A stretch of 64,000 bases of DNA from Actinomadura rayongensis (GTDB lineage: Bacteria; Actinomycetota; Actinomycetes; Streptosporangiales; Streptosporangiaceae): positions 1,714,479 to 1,778,478 of the forward strand of contig NZ_WUTW01000002.1 in NCBI RefSeq assembly GCF_009831215.1, written 5' to 3'. Each line of letters starts with the position of its first letter. Positions within the stretch are counted from its first letter, which is position 1. Below, one piece after another: positions 9,469-19,575 of this stretch. Made by a program: the position numbers and the translations under genes. Under the pieces are notes generated by a model. That model worked only from the letters and a program-made list of their open reading frames with translations, had not been told where the DNA came from and did not search any database.

Positions 9469-10087
9469 CCGCCGAGCGGCCCTCGTGGTCCCGGCCGGAA
9501 CCGGCGGCGCACCGACCGTGTGCCGCGACGGACCCTGCCGCCCCTCTGAACCTCTCAGGGCCGGTCGCCCGTAAACCGCATGGACTCGACTGTCCCGTGG
9601 CGGCTCTGTTGCGGCACCAATGAAAGTTCGCATCACCGCGCCAAGGAGCCGGCGATGAAACGAGAGTCAGCCGATCAGCGACGGCGGCGGGCTGGCGGCC
9701 ATCGGGAATTCAACGGCCGTCGCAAGCTTCCGCCTTGAGAGACCGCCGTTGAAAGACCTCGAATTGCAACGGCTCGCAGCTGCTCGACATCAGCGTCACA
9801 GCGCGAGCATGGTCGGAGATCGCCGCCGCATCAGAAGTCTGGGGACCCGCTCAGCCACGTCATCGAACACGGCGTGTCGGCCGCCCTGTCCTCGCCATCG
9901 AACCAGCTTAGATTCACACAACGGGTTCCAGGCGCAGGACACTAGACACCTCATCGGGCATACCTGCCTTGCTGTCCGCAACCGGCCCGTCGGCGTACGG
10001 ATCAACGTGTCAGAATCCTTCCGGCTGCTGGCTGAGACCTCTTTGTGCGGTCCTGCCGGAGGGGGATGGTTGATGGAGGGCTCAGTG
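9469..10087. other. Intergenic region, 619 nt, no firm gene
   Basis: No protein with recognisable homology is visible. A 27-codon frame at 9655-9738 has AAGGAG 7 nt before its ATG and codes a very basic peptide (MKRESADQRRRRAGG...), but it is too short to judge. Two overlapping start contexts for the helicase gene lie at the right end (ATG 10073 and ATG 10088, each preceded by a purine-rich site at about 7 nt). Confidence 0.4.
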
Positions 10088-13000
10088 ATGGACGAGCAAT
10101 CGCGCGCCCTGCTACGGAACGTACTGGGCAAGTGGCGCGACGACTTGATCGATCTCACCGGCCGGAACCGGCTGCTGAACTTTCGGCCCACCCGCACGGC
10201 CACCCTGGACATCCGGTCCCCGCAGGCCGGCCCGCTGCTCGTCGATCTCGACTCCGGTCTTCGGTTCGCAGAGTTGCCCGAGGGCGACGAGGACAACGAG
10301 AACGACGGCGACGAGAGGCCGACCACGCCTGCGGACGAAAGCGGCATCGTCACGCAGAAGACCGCCAAGGCGTCGCTCGACGCGGCACTTCGCAAGCTCT
10401 ACCGGGACTCCAACCAGGTGTTCAACGACACCGGCCTGTGGACACTCCAGCTCGGCGTCGCTTTTCTCAAGTGGCGCGAAGCAGGCGCGGAGAACTTCAA
10501 CCTGGCTCCGCTCCTGCTCGTCCCGGTGCGACTCGACCGCCTCGGCCCCGACCTGTTCAGGCTGATCACCGAGCAGAGCGAGGACGTCTTTCCCAACCCC
10601 GCGCTGGCCGTCAAGATGGAGCAGCTCGGCATCGACTGGCCCGACCCCGACAGCATGAAAGATCTTTCCGGTGCGCTCTCCGCCGTCCGGACCTCCGTCG
10701 CCGGCCATCCAGATTGGGAGGTCAACGAAGACGTCGTGCTAGCGACGTTTCGGTCCTACAAAGAAGCGATGTACCGAGATCTGCTCGACCACGAAGATCA
10801 GATCTTGGCCCATCCCATCGTGCAGGCCATCGGGCTCGGGGAATCCGCACAGCTGCCCGACGACGCCCTGTTTTTCGACCCCGTCGACATCGACAAGATC
10901 GACGAGGCCCGACCCCCTGAGCTGACGCCACTCGTCCTGGACGCCGACTCGTCACAGCGCCAGTGCGTCGCCGCCGCCCTGGATGGGCGCTCGTTCATCA
11001 TGGACGGCCCACCCGGTACCGGCAAGAGTCAGACCATCGCCAACATGATCGCGGCTCTTATGCACAATGGCCGCAGCATCCTGTTCGTCAGCGAGAAGGC
11101 CGCCGCGTTGGACGTGGTCCGCAACCGCCTGGACAAGGTGGGGCTCGGGCCGTTCGTGCTGGCGCTGCATAGCCACCACGCCAGCCGCAAGGAGGTCGCG
11201 AAGACGCTGGGAGAGGCGCTCTCGCAGCGTCCAAAACCCGTCCGCGCCGGGACGGACGAGGACCGGCGACGCCTCGTGCGCACGCGACAGGAGCTATCGG
11301 CGTACGCGGCGGCGATGAACGAGACACGGCCACCACTCGGCCTCACCCTCCATGATGTGATCGGACGGCTGAGCGCGCTGACCGATGTCCCGCCTCTGCC
11401 GACCGCGTTGCCGGACGACCTGACCGCCGACGGGCTACGGGACATCCGCGACGCCGCCGAGAGGCTGGGCGACTCGTGGCGCCCCGTAGTCGAGGGTCAC
11501 GACTTCGCCTGGCGGGATCTCAAAAGAAGCGGGCAGCCGCAGCAGCGCCTTCAGCTGCTGCTGGAACGCGCCGACTCACTCCAGCGCCGCCTTGGTGCGC
11601 ACGCCGACCTCGCCATGCCGCTTGGCCTGACGGATTTCGATGCCACCGAGCGACTACTGGCCCTGCTCGACTCCACGGCCGACCGTCCCGAAGTCCCGGT
11701 GGCCTGGCTCACCGTGCCCGATTTCACGGTGCTGCGGGCTGAGGTCATCGAGTTCATCGAGTGCGTCGGCGACCTCCGGGCCGCGATCGGCGCCGCGGCC
11801 GACGAGGTCGGTGCCGGGTGGGACGATCTGCCCGCCGGGCTCTCGGCCACGCCGACCGCCGCCGAGAACTCGCTCGCTGAACTGCCGGTCGAGGGACTCG
11901 ACCTGCCCGCCCTCACAGAGCAGCAGCTTCGCGGCCTCGCCGTTCACTTCCATGAGATGGCGCTGCTGCTGCGTGGCGTCCAGGCTCCCCTGGCGGACAT
12001 CGCCGCCATCTACGGCATGTCCGTACCCGAAACCGTCGAGCAGGCACTCGGTCTGTGCAGGCTGGCCGATTTCGCACGGGAGCAGGCCCGCCCCGAGGCG
12101 GCGTGGCTGACCCATGACGGCAGGATCGCCGCGGCGCGCGCCGCCGCCGAACTCGAACACCACGTCATGGCCCTCAAACAGGCCAGGGCCGCAGCCGACC
12201 AGGTGTTCACCGAGAGAATCCTCAGCTTTGCGGAGTTCCCGGCCATCGTCCGCCGGTTCGGCGAGACCCATGGAATCGCCAGATTGTCCGGCTCCCACCG
12301 CAGCGACAGGCGTCTCCTTGCTGGAATGACCGTCGCCGGTGTGTGGAGCAAGGAGGTTTCCGCACGATTGCCGCAGGCAATGGCCTGGTACGAGGCCTCG
12401 ATAGCGCTGCGTGACGCGTCCGCCCGGAGCAGTCGGCTGCTCGGACGTTACTGGCAGGGCGAACGCACCGACTTCCAGCTCGTCCGCGGGCTGCTGGACA
12501 ACGCAGATGAGATCTGCCGCCTCACCGGCATGCTGCGCGTGCCGACCGCCCTCGCCGACCAGGTCGGGGCGGACGGTCGGCCCGACACCGAGATCTGCGC
12601 CGCCGCCGACCAGATCCGCGAGCGGCTCGACCAGTGGCGGCGGACGCTCGTTCCCAGCCCCCGGCCGGGTGGACGGCCGCGGCTGGCGCACGGAACCCTG
12701 ACCGACGCCGCCGCATGGTACGAGACTCATCTTCGCCCGCTGGCCGACGCCGCGGATCTCGTCGCCGCCGTGCAACCCGTGCTTGCGGCCACGGCGCCGC
12801 TCACCCTTGAGGAGGCGCGCCGCGTAATCGAACACATCGAGGAAGTTCGCGCCGGCCGGAAAGCCTTTCTCACCCAGGAGATGGACGACAAGCAGCTGAT
12901 CGGCACGATCTACTCCGGGCTGGAAACGGACACGTCCGCCCTCACCAGCGCGCTCGAATGGGTCGCCGGCGTCCGGTCGTCGGATGAGCCCATGCCCGAG

Positions 13001-15547
13001 CGGGCCGCCCGCGCACTTCTCGCGGCCCGTCCCGACGAGGAACTGCGCACGGCGTGGACCGGCTTCCGGGCCGCCGTCACCGACTTCATCCAACTTTTCG
13101 ATATCGCCCGGCACGCAGACCTGCACACACACCTCACCGGCGCCACCGCCGCTTTCGATGAGCTCACCGGACGACTCACCGCGGATCGATCCGGCCCGGA
13201 CGAGTGGCGTTCCTTCCGCGACGCCGAAGAGACCTTGCGCGGGTACGGGCTCGAGGGGCTGATCAGCCGCGCCGCCGAGAAAGAGCTGGACGGGACACTG
13301 TTTCCACAGGCCGCCGAGCGGGCCGTCCTCGAAGCCTGGACCGAACAGGTAATGGCCACCGACACGCGACTCACCCCCGTCCGGGCGATCGAGCGCGACA
13401 AACTCGTCGAGCTGTTCCGCGATCTGGACCGGATTCTCGTCGACAACGCTCACGCTCAGGTGATCGACGCGTGCAACGCGCGCCGGCCCCGGCCGAACCT
13501 CGGGCAGGCAGCAGTCATCCAGCGAGAGGCTGAGAAGAAGAGCCGGCACATGCCCGTGCGGACACTGCTCGACAAGACCTCGGCCATCGTTCCGCTGGTG
13601 AAGCCCTGCTTTATGATGAGCCCGTTGACGGTCAGCCAGTTCCTGCCGCCCGGGTATCGCTTTGACGTCGTCATCTTCGACGAGGCGTCACAGGTGCTTC
13701 CGCAGGATGCCATCAATTGCGTCTACCGCGGTGCGTCGCTCATCGTGGCGGGTGACCAGAAGCAGCTGCCGCCGACCGACTTCTTCGCCCAGACCGACGA
13801 CTCGGACGATGATGAGTACGACGAGGACATCCCCGACTCTTTCGATTCGCTCCTCGACATGTGCAAGGGAAGCGGTCTCATTCGCAGCCTGCCGCTGACC
13901 TGGCACTACCGCAGCCGCCACGAAACACTCATCGCCTTCAGCAACCGCCGATTCTACGGCAACGGCCTGGTGACCTTCCCCGGTGCGTTCGAGTCCGGCA
14001 ACGACGTGGGGGTCACCTTCACCAAGGTGCAGGGTGTCTACGAACGCGGCCGCAGCCGCAAGAACCCGATCGAGGCGGACGCCGTCGCCGAACGCGTCCT
14101 GCACCACTACCGGACGCGCCCCAACCTGAGCCTCGGTGTGGTGGCGATGTCGGACGCGCAGGCGCACGCCATCGAGGACGCCGTGGAACGGGTCCGTGCC
14201 GATCATCCCGAAGTCGAACGGTTCTTCGCCGAAGACCGGCTCAATGGATTTTTCGTCAAGAACTTGGAGACCGTCCAAGGCGATGAGCGCGACGTCGTCA
14301 TCATCTCCGTCGGGTATGGGCCCGGGCCCGACGGACGGCTCACCATGGCATTCGGTCCGCTGAACCGGGAAAACGGCTGGCGGCGACTCAACGTCGCCGT
14401 GACGCGCGCCCGTCACCGCGTCGAAGTGATCTCGTCCATCTCCGGCGCCGATATCCGCGAGAGCACCAACAAAAGTCGCGACCACTTCAAGAAGTACCTC
14501 GACTACGCCGAACACGGCCCCGCCGTTCTTGAGCACAGGCCGCTCGCCGATGATGCGGCCCCTGAGAGTCCGTTCGAGGAGTCCGTGCTCGATGTCCTGA
14601 CGGACTGGGGGTATGACGTTCAGCCGCAGGTCGGCGTAGGCGGCTACAGGATTGACATGGCGGTGCGCCACCCGGCCATGCCGGGCCGGTTCGCCTTGGG
14701 CATCGAGTGCGACGGCGCCATGTATCACTCGTCCAAGGCCGCTAGGGATCGCGACCGCCTGCGCGAGGAGGTGCTTCACGGTCTTGGCTGGAGGCTTCAT
14801 CGCATCTGGGGCACCGACTGGTACCGCAACCGTCCTGAAGCGGAGATTCGGCTACGCGAAGCCGTCGAGGAGGCCATCGCGCTGACGCCGGAGGAAGCCG
14901 AACCTGGCGGCGAGCAAGATTCGATCGTGGTCGTTGCCGAACCGCCGCAGTCGGCACCGCCCCGGTTCACCATGGAATCCATCGACGCTCAGCAGGGGCG
15001 TGATTGGGCGGCGCGCTACCGGCGGGCGCGTCTCGACGGGCACTTCTGTTACTACGAGATACACGTGCCTGAATCACGCGCCCTGCTCCAGCAAATCTTC
15101 CGCGAGGTCCTCGAAGTCGAGGCACCAATTCAACGCGACGTTCTGTATCGGAGGACGGCAACGGTCTGGGGCGTCGACCGGCTCGGCTCGCGGATTCGCT
15201 CCAATCTTGATGCAGCACTCGGCAGCCTGCTGAAAAAAGACACCAAGGTCGAGCAGAACGGTGAGACCGTCACATTGCGAGGACGTCGGGTCGTTCCCCG
15301 GGAGCCCGGCGATAACGTTCATCGCAAAATTGCCGAGGTACCGGCAGTGGAACGGCAGCTCGCACTTCTTGAGTTCATCCGCGAATCCCCGGGCATGGCT
15401 GAAAATGAATTGACCGCACACACTGCCCGCTTTTTCGGCTGGACCCGCCGCGGTCCCGACATCGCGCGCGCATTCAACGGAGACCTCCGGAAGCTTCAGG
15501 ATGAAGGCGTGATCAACGGCCTATCGGAACGCATCGTTCTGTGTTGA
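10088..15547 (+). CDS. Giant SF1 helicase-nuclease, DUF4011/DUF3320 type (defence)
   Basis: 1819 residues from ATG 10088, which has GGAGG 7 nt upstream; ATG 10073 is an alternative. Residues about 8-40 match DUF4011 (KWRDDLIDLTGRNRLLNFR). The superfamily 1 helicase is split by a long helical insert: GPPGTGKS (about 307, Walker A), VIFDEASQVLP (about 1194, Walker B), VAGDQKQLPP, VQGDERDVVIISVGYG (about 1396) and LNVAVTRAR (about 1433). A Vsr/DUF559-like nuclease follows (about 1500-1580; FEESVLDVL, YRIDMAV, LGIECDGAMYH, WRLHRIWGTDWY). The C-terminus resembles DUF3320 (VPESRALLQQIFREVLEVEAPI). Single genes with this layout are commonly found in defence islands and are thought to unwind and cut invading DNA. 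Next to a type I system, an antiphage role is likely. Confidence 0.9.
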   Translation: MDEQSRALLRNVLGKWRDDLIDLTGRNRLLNFRPTRTATLDIRSPQAGPLLVDLDSGLRFAELPEGDEDNENDGDERPTTPADESGIVTQKTAKASLDAALRKLYRDSNQVFNDTGLWTLQLGVAFLKWREAGAENFNLAPLLLVPVRLDRLGPDLFRLITEQSEDVFPNPALAVKMEQLGIDWPDPDSMKDLSGALSAVRTSVAGHPDWEVNEDVVLATFRSYKEAMYRDLLDHEDQILAHPIVQAIGLGESAQLPDDALFFDPVDIDKIDEARPPELTPLVLDADSSQRQCVAAALDGRSFIMDGPPGTGKSQTIANMIAALMHNGRSILFVSEKAAALDVVRNRLDKVGLGPFVLALHSHHASRKEVAKTLGEALSQRPKPVRAGTDEDRRRLVRTRQELSAYAAAMNETRPPLGLTLHDVIGRLSALTDVPPLPTALPDDLTADGLRDIRDAAERLGDSWRPVVEGHDFAWRDLKRSGQPQQRLQLLLERADSLQRRLGAHADLAMPLGLTDFDATERLLALLDSTADRPEVPVAWLTVPDFTVLRAEVIEFIECVGDLRAAIGAAADEVGAGWDDLPAGLSATPTAAENSLAELPVEGLDLPALTEQQLRGLAVHFHEMALLLRGVQAPLADIAAIYGMSVPETVEQALGLCRLADFAREQARPEAAWLTHDGRIAAARAAAELEHHVMALKQARAAADQVFTERILSFAEFPAIVRRFGETHGIARLSGSHRSDRRLLAGMTVAGVWSKEVSARLPQAMAWYEASIALRDASARSSRLLGRYWQGERTDFQLVRGLLDNADEICRLTGMLRVPTALADQVGADGRPDTEICAAADQIRERLDQWRRTLVPSPRPGGRPRLAHGTLTDAAAWYETHLRPLADAADLVAAVQPVLAATAPLTLEEARRVIEHIEEVRAGRKAFLTQEMDDKQLIGTIYSGLETDTSALTSALEWVAGVRSSDEPMPERAARALLAARPDEELRTAWTGFRAAVTDFIQLFDIARHADLHTHLTGATAAFDELTGRLTADRSGPDEWRSFRDAEETLRGYGLEGLISRAAEKELDGTLFPQAAERAVLEAWTEQVMATDTRLTPVRAIERDKLVELFRDLDRILVDNAHAQVIDACNARRPRPNLGQAAVIQREAEKKSRHMPVRTLLDKTSAIVPLVKPCFMMSPLTVSQFLPPGYRFDVVIFDEASQVLPQDAINCVYRGASLIVAGDQKQLPPTDFFAQTDDSDDDEYDEDIPDSFDSLLDMCKGSGLIRSLPLTWHYRSRHETLIAFSNRRFYGNGLVTFPGAFESGNDVGVTFTKVQGVYERGRSRKNPIEADAVAERVLHHYRTRPNLSLGVVAMSDAQAHAIEDAVERVRADHPEVERFFAEDRLNGFFVKNLETVQGDERDVVIISVGYGPGPDGRLTMAFGPLNRENGWRRLNVAVTRARHRVEVISSISGADIRESTNKSRDHFKKYLDYAEHGPAVLEHRPLADDAAPESPFEESVLDVLTDWGYDVQPQVGVGGYRIDMAVRHPAMPGRFALGIECDGAMYHSSKAARDRDRLREEVLHGLGWRLHRIWGTDWYRNRPEAEIRLREAVEEAIALTPEEAEPGGEQDSIVVVAEPPQSAPPRFTMESIDAQQGRDWAARYRRARLDGHFCYYEIHVPESRALLQQIFREVLEVEAPIQRDVLYRRTATVWGVDRLGSRIRSNLDAALGSLLKKDTKVEQNGETVTLRGRRVVPREPGDNVHRKIAEVPAVERQLALLEFIRESPGMAENELTAHTARFFGWTRRGPDIARAFNGDLRKLQDEGVINGLSERIVLC

Positions 15548-15608
15548 CCGACCCCATGCCCAAAAAGTTATAACGCGAGATGTCACCAGCTCATCGAGGA
15601 CGAGACAC

Positions 15609-16616
15609 TTAAACTTCGATGGCAACATCGTCACATCCGGCACCAGCCTCAGCGCTCCGTACTTGCGCCCGCCAACTCAGCGCGTGGTTCAGCGCATATC
15701 CAGCCACCATGTTCCAGCTATTGACGCGCACGAGGACTTCCGGCGCAAGGTTCTTCTGCAGAATCGTCGTCCAGAGCACGTAATACACCGCCTGCAGAAC
15801 CCCTGGGAGAAGCGCCGCAGCGGCGATCGCAAGCCACGGAGCCCCGCTTCCCATCAGCAACATAGGAGCTGCGACGAACGCCGGCAGCAGCGCTGCCGTC
15901 AGCAGAGTTCGAGATGGTCGCCATCGCGCTCCGATCGGCGAGCCCACGATGGCACCGAGGGGGTCGCACCGCTGATGATCTCCATGACCATACGCCGTGT
16001 AGAGAGCTCCCGCGATCTTCGTGTAACAGACCAGGGCGCCTGTCACGGCCGTGCGCTGCGAGGTCATGCCTCAGAGTCAGGGGTGTGTCCTGAACTCATG
16101 CCATCCCTCGCGCATGTCTTGCAACGGATTGGAGTCGGCGCGCCTCGGTCGTGATGTGGCGAGTCGGCTGAGCAACGAAGCGCTCGCTCCGCACAAGATT
16201 CCTCGGTCAGCGGCCGCCCAGGCAGGGCCGAGTTCGGTGGCCGCCGTTCCAGCAACGGCCGCCGCATGCAGCCAGGGCACACAGTAAGCAAAGTGACCCG
16301 ACGCGGAGAGGGTCACAGCACCAATACACGTCCAGACCAGAGCCGCGAGCGTTTCAGCCGCCAGGAGAACGCGATGCCTTGGGAATCGATCGCCGACCAC
16401 ACCACCGAGAAGAATTAGCAAGGCGGGGCAGGTATTGCACGCAAGGACGAGTGCCAGCTTGCGGGGGCCATACCCCAAACCCATGACGTCCCAGGTGAGG
16501 GCCAGTTGACCGAACCCAGTGCTCGCACTGGAGATAACGCGAGAGGCGAGCAAAGGGGCAAACCCCGGCCACGTGAGACCCAGCCACGGAAGAGACATAG
16601 AAAATGGCCCCAACAA
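15609..16616 (-). pseudogene. Decayed MFS_3-type transporter
   Basis: The remains of a major facilitator exporter read in one frame. The first half (16616-16080) has ASTGFGQLALTWDVM, LALVLACNTCPALLILLGG, DRFPRHRVLLAAETLAALVW and REGWHEFRTHP. The reading is broken by two TGA codons at the point where relatives have P-W-L-W-G, so both are probably TGG-to-TGA changes. It resumes as GMTSQRTAVTGAL..., then GAIVGSPIGARWRP..LLTAALLPAFVAAPMLLMGSGAPWLAIAAAALLPG, and is truncated before the last helices. The middle of each half is also scrambled. Total length is about 336 codons against roughly 400 for the family. It cannot give a working transporter. Confidence 0.8.
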
Positions 16617-16640
16617 TCATTCGATCAGCGGGCGGCGCAC

Positions 16641-18446
16641 CTAGCAACGAACATGCGAACTGATGAAGTCGGCTATTTCGCCATAGGCTCGTATCTTGTT
16701 GGCGCGGTCGCTGAAGCCGTGACCTTCGTCCGGGTAGAGGTCATAGCGAACGTCGACGCCGCTGTCACGAAGACGCGTGACGAGCTGCTCGGCCTCGTCC
16801 TGCGGCACACGGGGATCGAGAGCGCCCTGGATGACGTACAAAGGAGCAGTGATCGCTTCTGCGTAATTCAGGGGTGAGCGTTGGGCGAGTTTTTCAGCGT
16901 CGGCCTCCGGGTTTCCGAGGACGTTGTCGACGAACGTTCTCCAGGTCGGCGGACAGGCTCGCGCGAGGGTCACCAGGTTGGTCGGTCCGCAGATCGAGAC
17001 CCCGGCCGCGAACTCATGCGGCAACCGGGAAAGGCACGAGAGCGCCGCGAACCCCCCGTACGAGCCGCCCATCACAGCGATCCGCTCGGCATCCACGTCC
17101 GTGGTGGACCGTAGATGACGGACCGCGTGGTCGAGGTCGGCCAGGTCGACGCCGCCCCAGTCCCGGTAGATCAGCTTTTGATGAGTGAGCCCGTACCCGG
17201 TGGACCCGGCGATGTTGGGCGCGAAGACGGCGATGCCCTGGTGAAGGAGGTATTGGTAGAGCCCCGCGTAGGAGTAGCAAGGCCGTTCCTGCGCTTCGGG
17301 TCCGCCGTGGATCGACAACAGCACCGGCCACGGACCCGGGGATAGCGGCCGGTAGAACCATGCGTGCACCTGGCGCCCGTCCGCACTGGGATAGAAGACC
17401 GAGGCGGGCGCGACGGGTTCGACGACATGCAGCGCCGCGGGACGGGAGTCGGTGAGATACCGCAACGCCCCATCCAACTCCGGCACGGCGATCTCGGCCG
17501 GACGGGTCGCGGCGTCGACCTGGACGACGGCCCGCCGGCCATCGGGCGTCAATTCGGCCGCGGTCACGACACCGGCAGGAAGTGGCGGAAGGTTCGAATC
17601 CGTTCCGTTCCGCCGCGCATGGAGCACCGAGCATCCGTCCTCGTTGACCGACCACAACAGCACGTCTCCTGCGGTCGTGACGAATTCGACGTCCCGATCG
17701 TGCACGGCCACCGGCGCCACCGTGCGGTCACGCAACGAGTACAGGCCGGCGGCCTTGAAATCGCTCCACAGATCGGTGATCAGATAGAAGCCAGAGGAGT
17801 CCGGCAGCCAGGGACCGGGACCGAAGAATCGCTGCCCGTACTGGGCGGTCACGCAAACGGGCGCCGAGCCGGGCGTGGAGCCGGAGTCGGTGAGATCGAC
17901 CAGATGAGCGGCGACATCGCTGTTGGATCGGCGTCCGCTGACGAGCAGCCACCGGCCATCGGGCGAGATACTCGCCGGCTCGAACACCACCCCGGCAGGC
18001 GGGACGATACGGCGTTCACTGCCGTCCACGAGGTCACGGACCAGGACGTCCTGTGCGGTCTTGTCGCGATCGTTGGCCGCATAGACCAGGTACCGGCCGA
18101 GCGCGTCGAACGGCGCGGCGGCCAGCACCCGCTGGCAGTCCGGACCAGAACTGATCTCTGTCGGGACTTCGTCATCGAGGCCGATGCGGTAAATGCGGTA
18201 CTGCTCGTCGCCCTCACGGTCGGCGCTGAAGGCCAGGGACTTGCCGTCCGGTGCCCATGCGATCTCCCGTACCGCCCGATCGCCGAGATCCGTCAGACGG
18301 CGCGGAGGCCCGCCGTCGACCGGCACGACCCACAGATCGAAGGAGCCGTCGGCGTTGCTGGAATAGGCCACCGTCTCCCCGTCCGGCGACAGCGCCAGGA
18401 CCGGTTGGAAGCTCTCCCGAGGGACGAAATCCACATACTCGGTCAC
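16641..18446 (-). CDS. S9 family prolyl-oligopeptidase-like serine peptidase
   Basis: 601 residues from a GTG start with GGAAGG 6 nt upstream. Residues about 1-330 form WD40/beta-propeller-like repeats (ALSPDGETVAYSS, AWAPDGKSLAFSA, SISPDGRWLLVSG) that gate the catalytic domain. The C-terminal alpha/beta-hydrolase has the nucleophile in GGSYGG (Ser462), the acid in GALDPRVP and the His in DEGHGF, so the triad is complete. No signal peptide is seen; the enzyme is probably cytoplasmic and trims peptides or amides. The gene starts 17 nt after the LuxR-type regulator remnant and was probably its operon partner. Confidence 0.93.
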   Translation of the reverse strand: MTEYVDFVPRESFQPVLALSPDGETVAYSSNADGSFDLWVVPVDGGPPRRLTDLGDRAVREIAWAPDGKSLAFSADREGDEQYRIYRIGLDDEVPTEISSGPDCQRVLAAAPFDALGRYLVYAANDRDKTAQDVLVRDLVDGSERRIVPPAGVVFEPASISPDGRWLLVSGRRSNSDVAAHLVDLTDSGSTPGSAPVCVTAQYGQRFFGPGPWLPDSSGFYLITDLWSDFKAAGLYSLRDRTVAPVAVHDRDVEFVTTAGDVLLWSVNEDGCSVLHARRNGTDSNLPPLPAGVVTAAELTPDGRRAVVQVDAATRPAEIAVPELDGALRYLTDSRPAALHVVEPVAPASVFYPSADGRQVHAWFYRPLSPGPWPVLLSIHGGPEAQERPCYSYAGLYQYLLHQGIAVFAPNIAGSTGYGLTHQKLIYRDWGGVDLADLDHAVRHLRSTTDVDAERIAVMGGSYGGFAALSCLSRLPHEFAAGVSICGPTNLVTLARACPPTWRTFVDNVLGNPEADAEKLAQRSPLNYAEAITAPLYVIQGALDPRVPQDEAEQLVTRLRDSGVDVRYDLYPDEGHGFSDRANKIRAYGEIADFISSHVRC

Positions 18447-18463
18447 AGTCCGGCCTTCCAGAA

Positions 18464-19320
18464 TCAGTCGAGCCAGCCGCGCCGAACAGCCGCAACCCCT
18501 GCGGCGAAGCGCGTCTCTGCACCCAGCTCGTCGCGTATGGCGCCGATATGCCGCCTGACGGTCGTCACTCCCAAACCGACCCGGCGTGCGATGTTCTCGT
18601 CACTCGCCCCTTGCGCGAGCAGGCCGAGGATCTGGGTTTGGACGGGGGTCAGCGGCACCTGCTTCGACGCGGCCCACACGGGAATCGCGCGCTCCCACAG
18701 CAACTCGAAATACTCGCGCAGCGCACCGACCACGACCGACGACCGGATCAGCAGAGCACCCGACAGCCCAGTCGGAGTGAGGGGGAGCAAGGCGATCGCC
18801 TCATCGGCCAGCTTCATCTTCATGCCGATCTTGGGGAGGATGCGAGCCTCATCCCCCGCCTGCGCGTGGATCTCCATGATCTTCGCGCCGACCGGAACTT
18901 CCATGCACGACGCTTGGTAGATCGACCTTGAGCGGACCTGGCCGCGAAACGAGGGAGGCGGCGGCATCGCCGCCAACTCATCCAACGGCCGCTCCATGAC
19001 GAAGTTCTCAAGGGTCAGCCAGTGCCGGCTGGCCGCGCCGATCAACGCACACGAAATATCCCCGATCTCCACCGGTCGCTGAGGACGCGGACCAGACGAC
19101 CGAGCGGCCCGGCTTCCGCGAGACCGGACGAGGGCGGCTGCACGTGGGCCATGCCGGCACCTCTCAAAGCCTCCACCTGCCCAACGCCGCCGAGCAGATC
19201 AGCCGCCTCCTCCGGGGAACAGCCGCCGTGCTGCAACAAACGGACATACGGGCCGAGCAACTCGTCCGACACGATGCCCTTCAACAGCCTGTTCGCCGCC
19301 TGCTCGACCGCATCGCTCAC
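18464..19320 (-). pseudogene. Split TrmB/LuxR-type transcriptional regulator (frameshifted)
   Basis: Two overlapping frames together look like one actinomycete regulator. The first (19320-19042) codes a winged-helix N-terminus (LLGPYVRLLQHGGCSPEEAADLL, VEALRGAGMAHVQ). The second (from GTG 19072 down to 18464, 202 residues) continues with the sensor-like middle (ILPKIGMKMKLADEAIALLPL, SGALLIRSSVVVGALREYF) and a LuxR-type helix-turn-helix (LTPVQTQILGLLAQGASDENIARRVGLGVTTVRRHI). They overlap by 31 nt in different frames. Either a frameshift has broken the gene, or the C-terminal part is made alone from the internal GTG. The S9 peptidase follows 17 nt later, so this was probably its local regulator. 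Confidence 0.65.
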
Positions 19321-19416
19321 ACGCCGACCTCCGAACGCATACGGTAGTCATTCACTCGCCGAACGTTATCGAGTCCACGTCGAGTCCGTCCCGCGTCTTG
19401 ATGCAGCAGGCGCTGT

Positions 19417-19548
19417 ACCGTCATCGATCTGCGCGACGCCAACAAGATCGACGACTCGTCCCTGAGCTACATCCAGTCCTACTTCGACGACCAGGAAGTA
19501 CAGCTCAGGCACACCAAGAAGCCCTCCGGCCTCCAGCCGCCGGACTGA
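19417..19548 (+). pseudogene. Gene remnant resembling a STAS-domain tail
   Basis: A 43-codon tail in one frame, with no start, reads TVIDLRDANKIDDSSLSYI and ends in a TGA at 19546. The IDL...D.S.L pattern is like the end of a STAS domain, as in SulP carriers or anti-sigma antagonists, but the fragment is too short to be sure. It lies alone between the split regulator and the TetR gene and is best read as debris. Confidence 0.3.
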
Positions 19549-19575
19549 CGAGCAGGCGCCGGGTCACAACAGCCC

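Noticed and set aside
9655..9738. 27-codon basic peptide with a good ribosome-binding site
   Set aside because: Too short and without any relative I know; kept only as a note on the intergenic region.
11654..13549. A 631-codon open frame on the minus strand
   Set aside because: Antisense to the helicase insert; no motif found.
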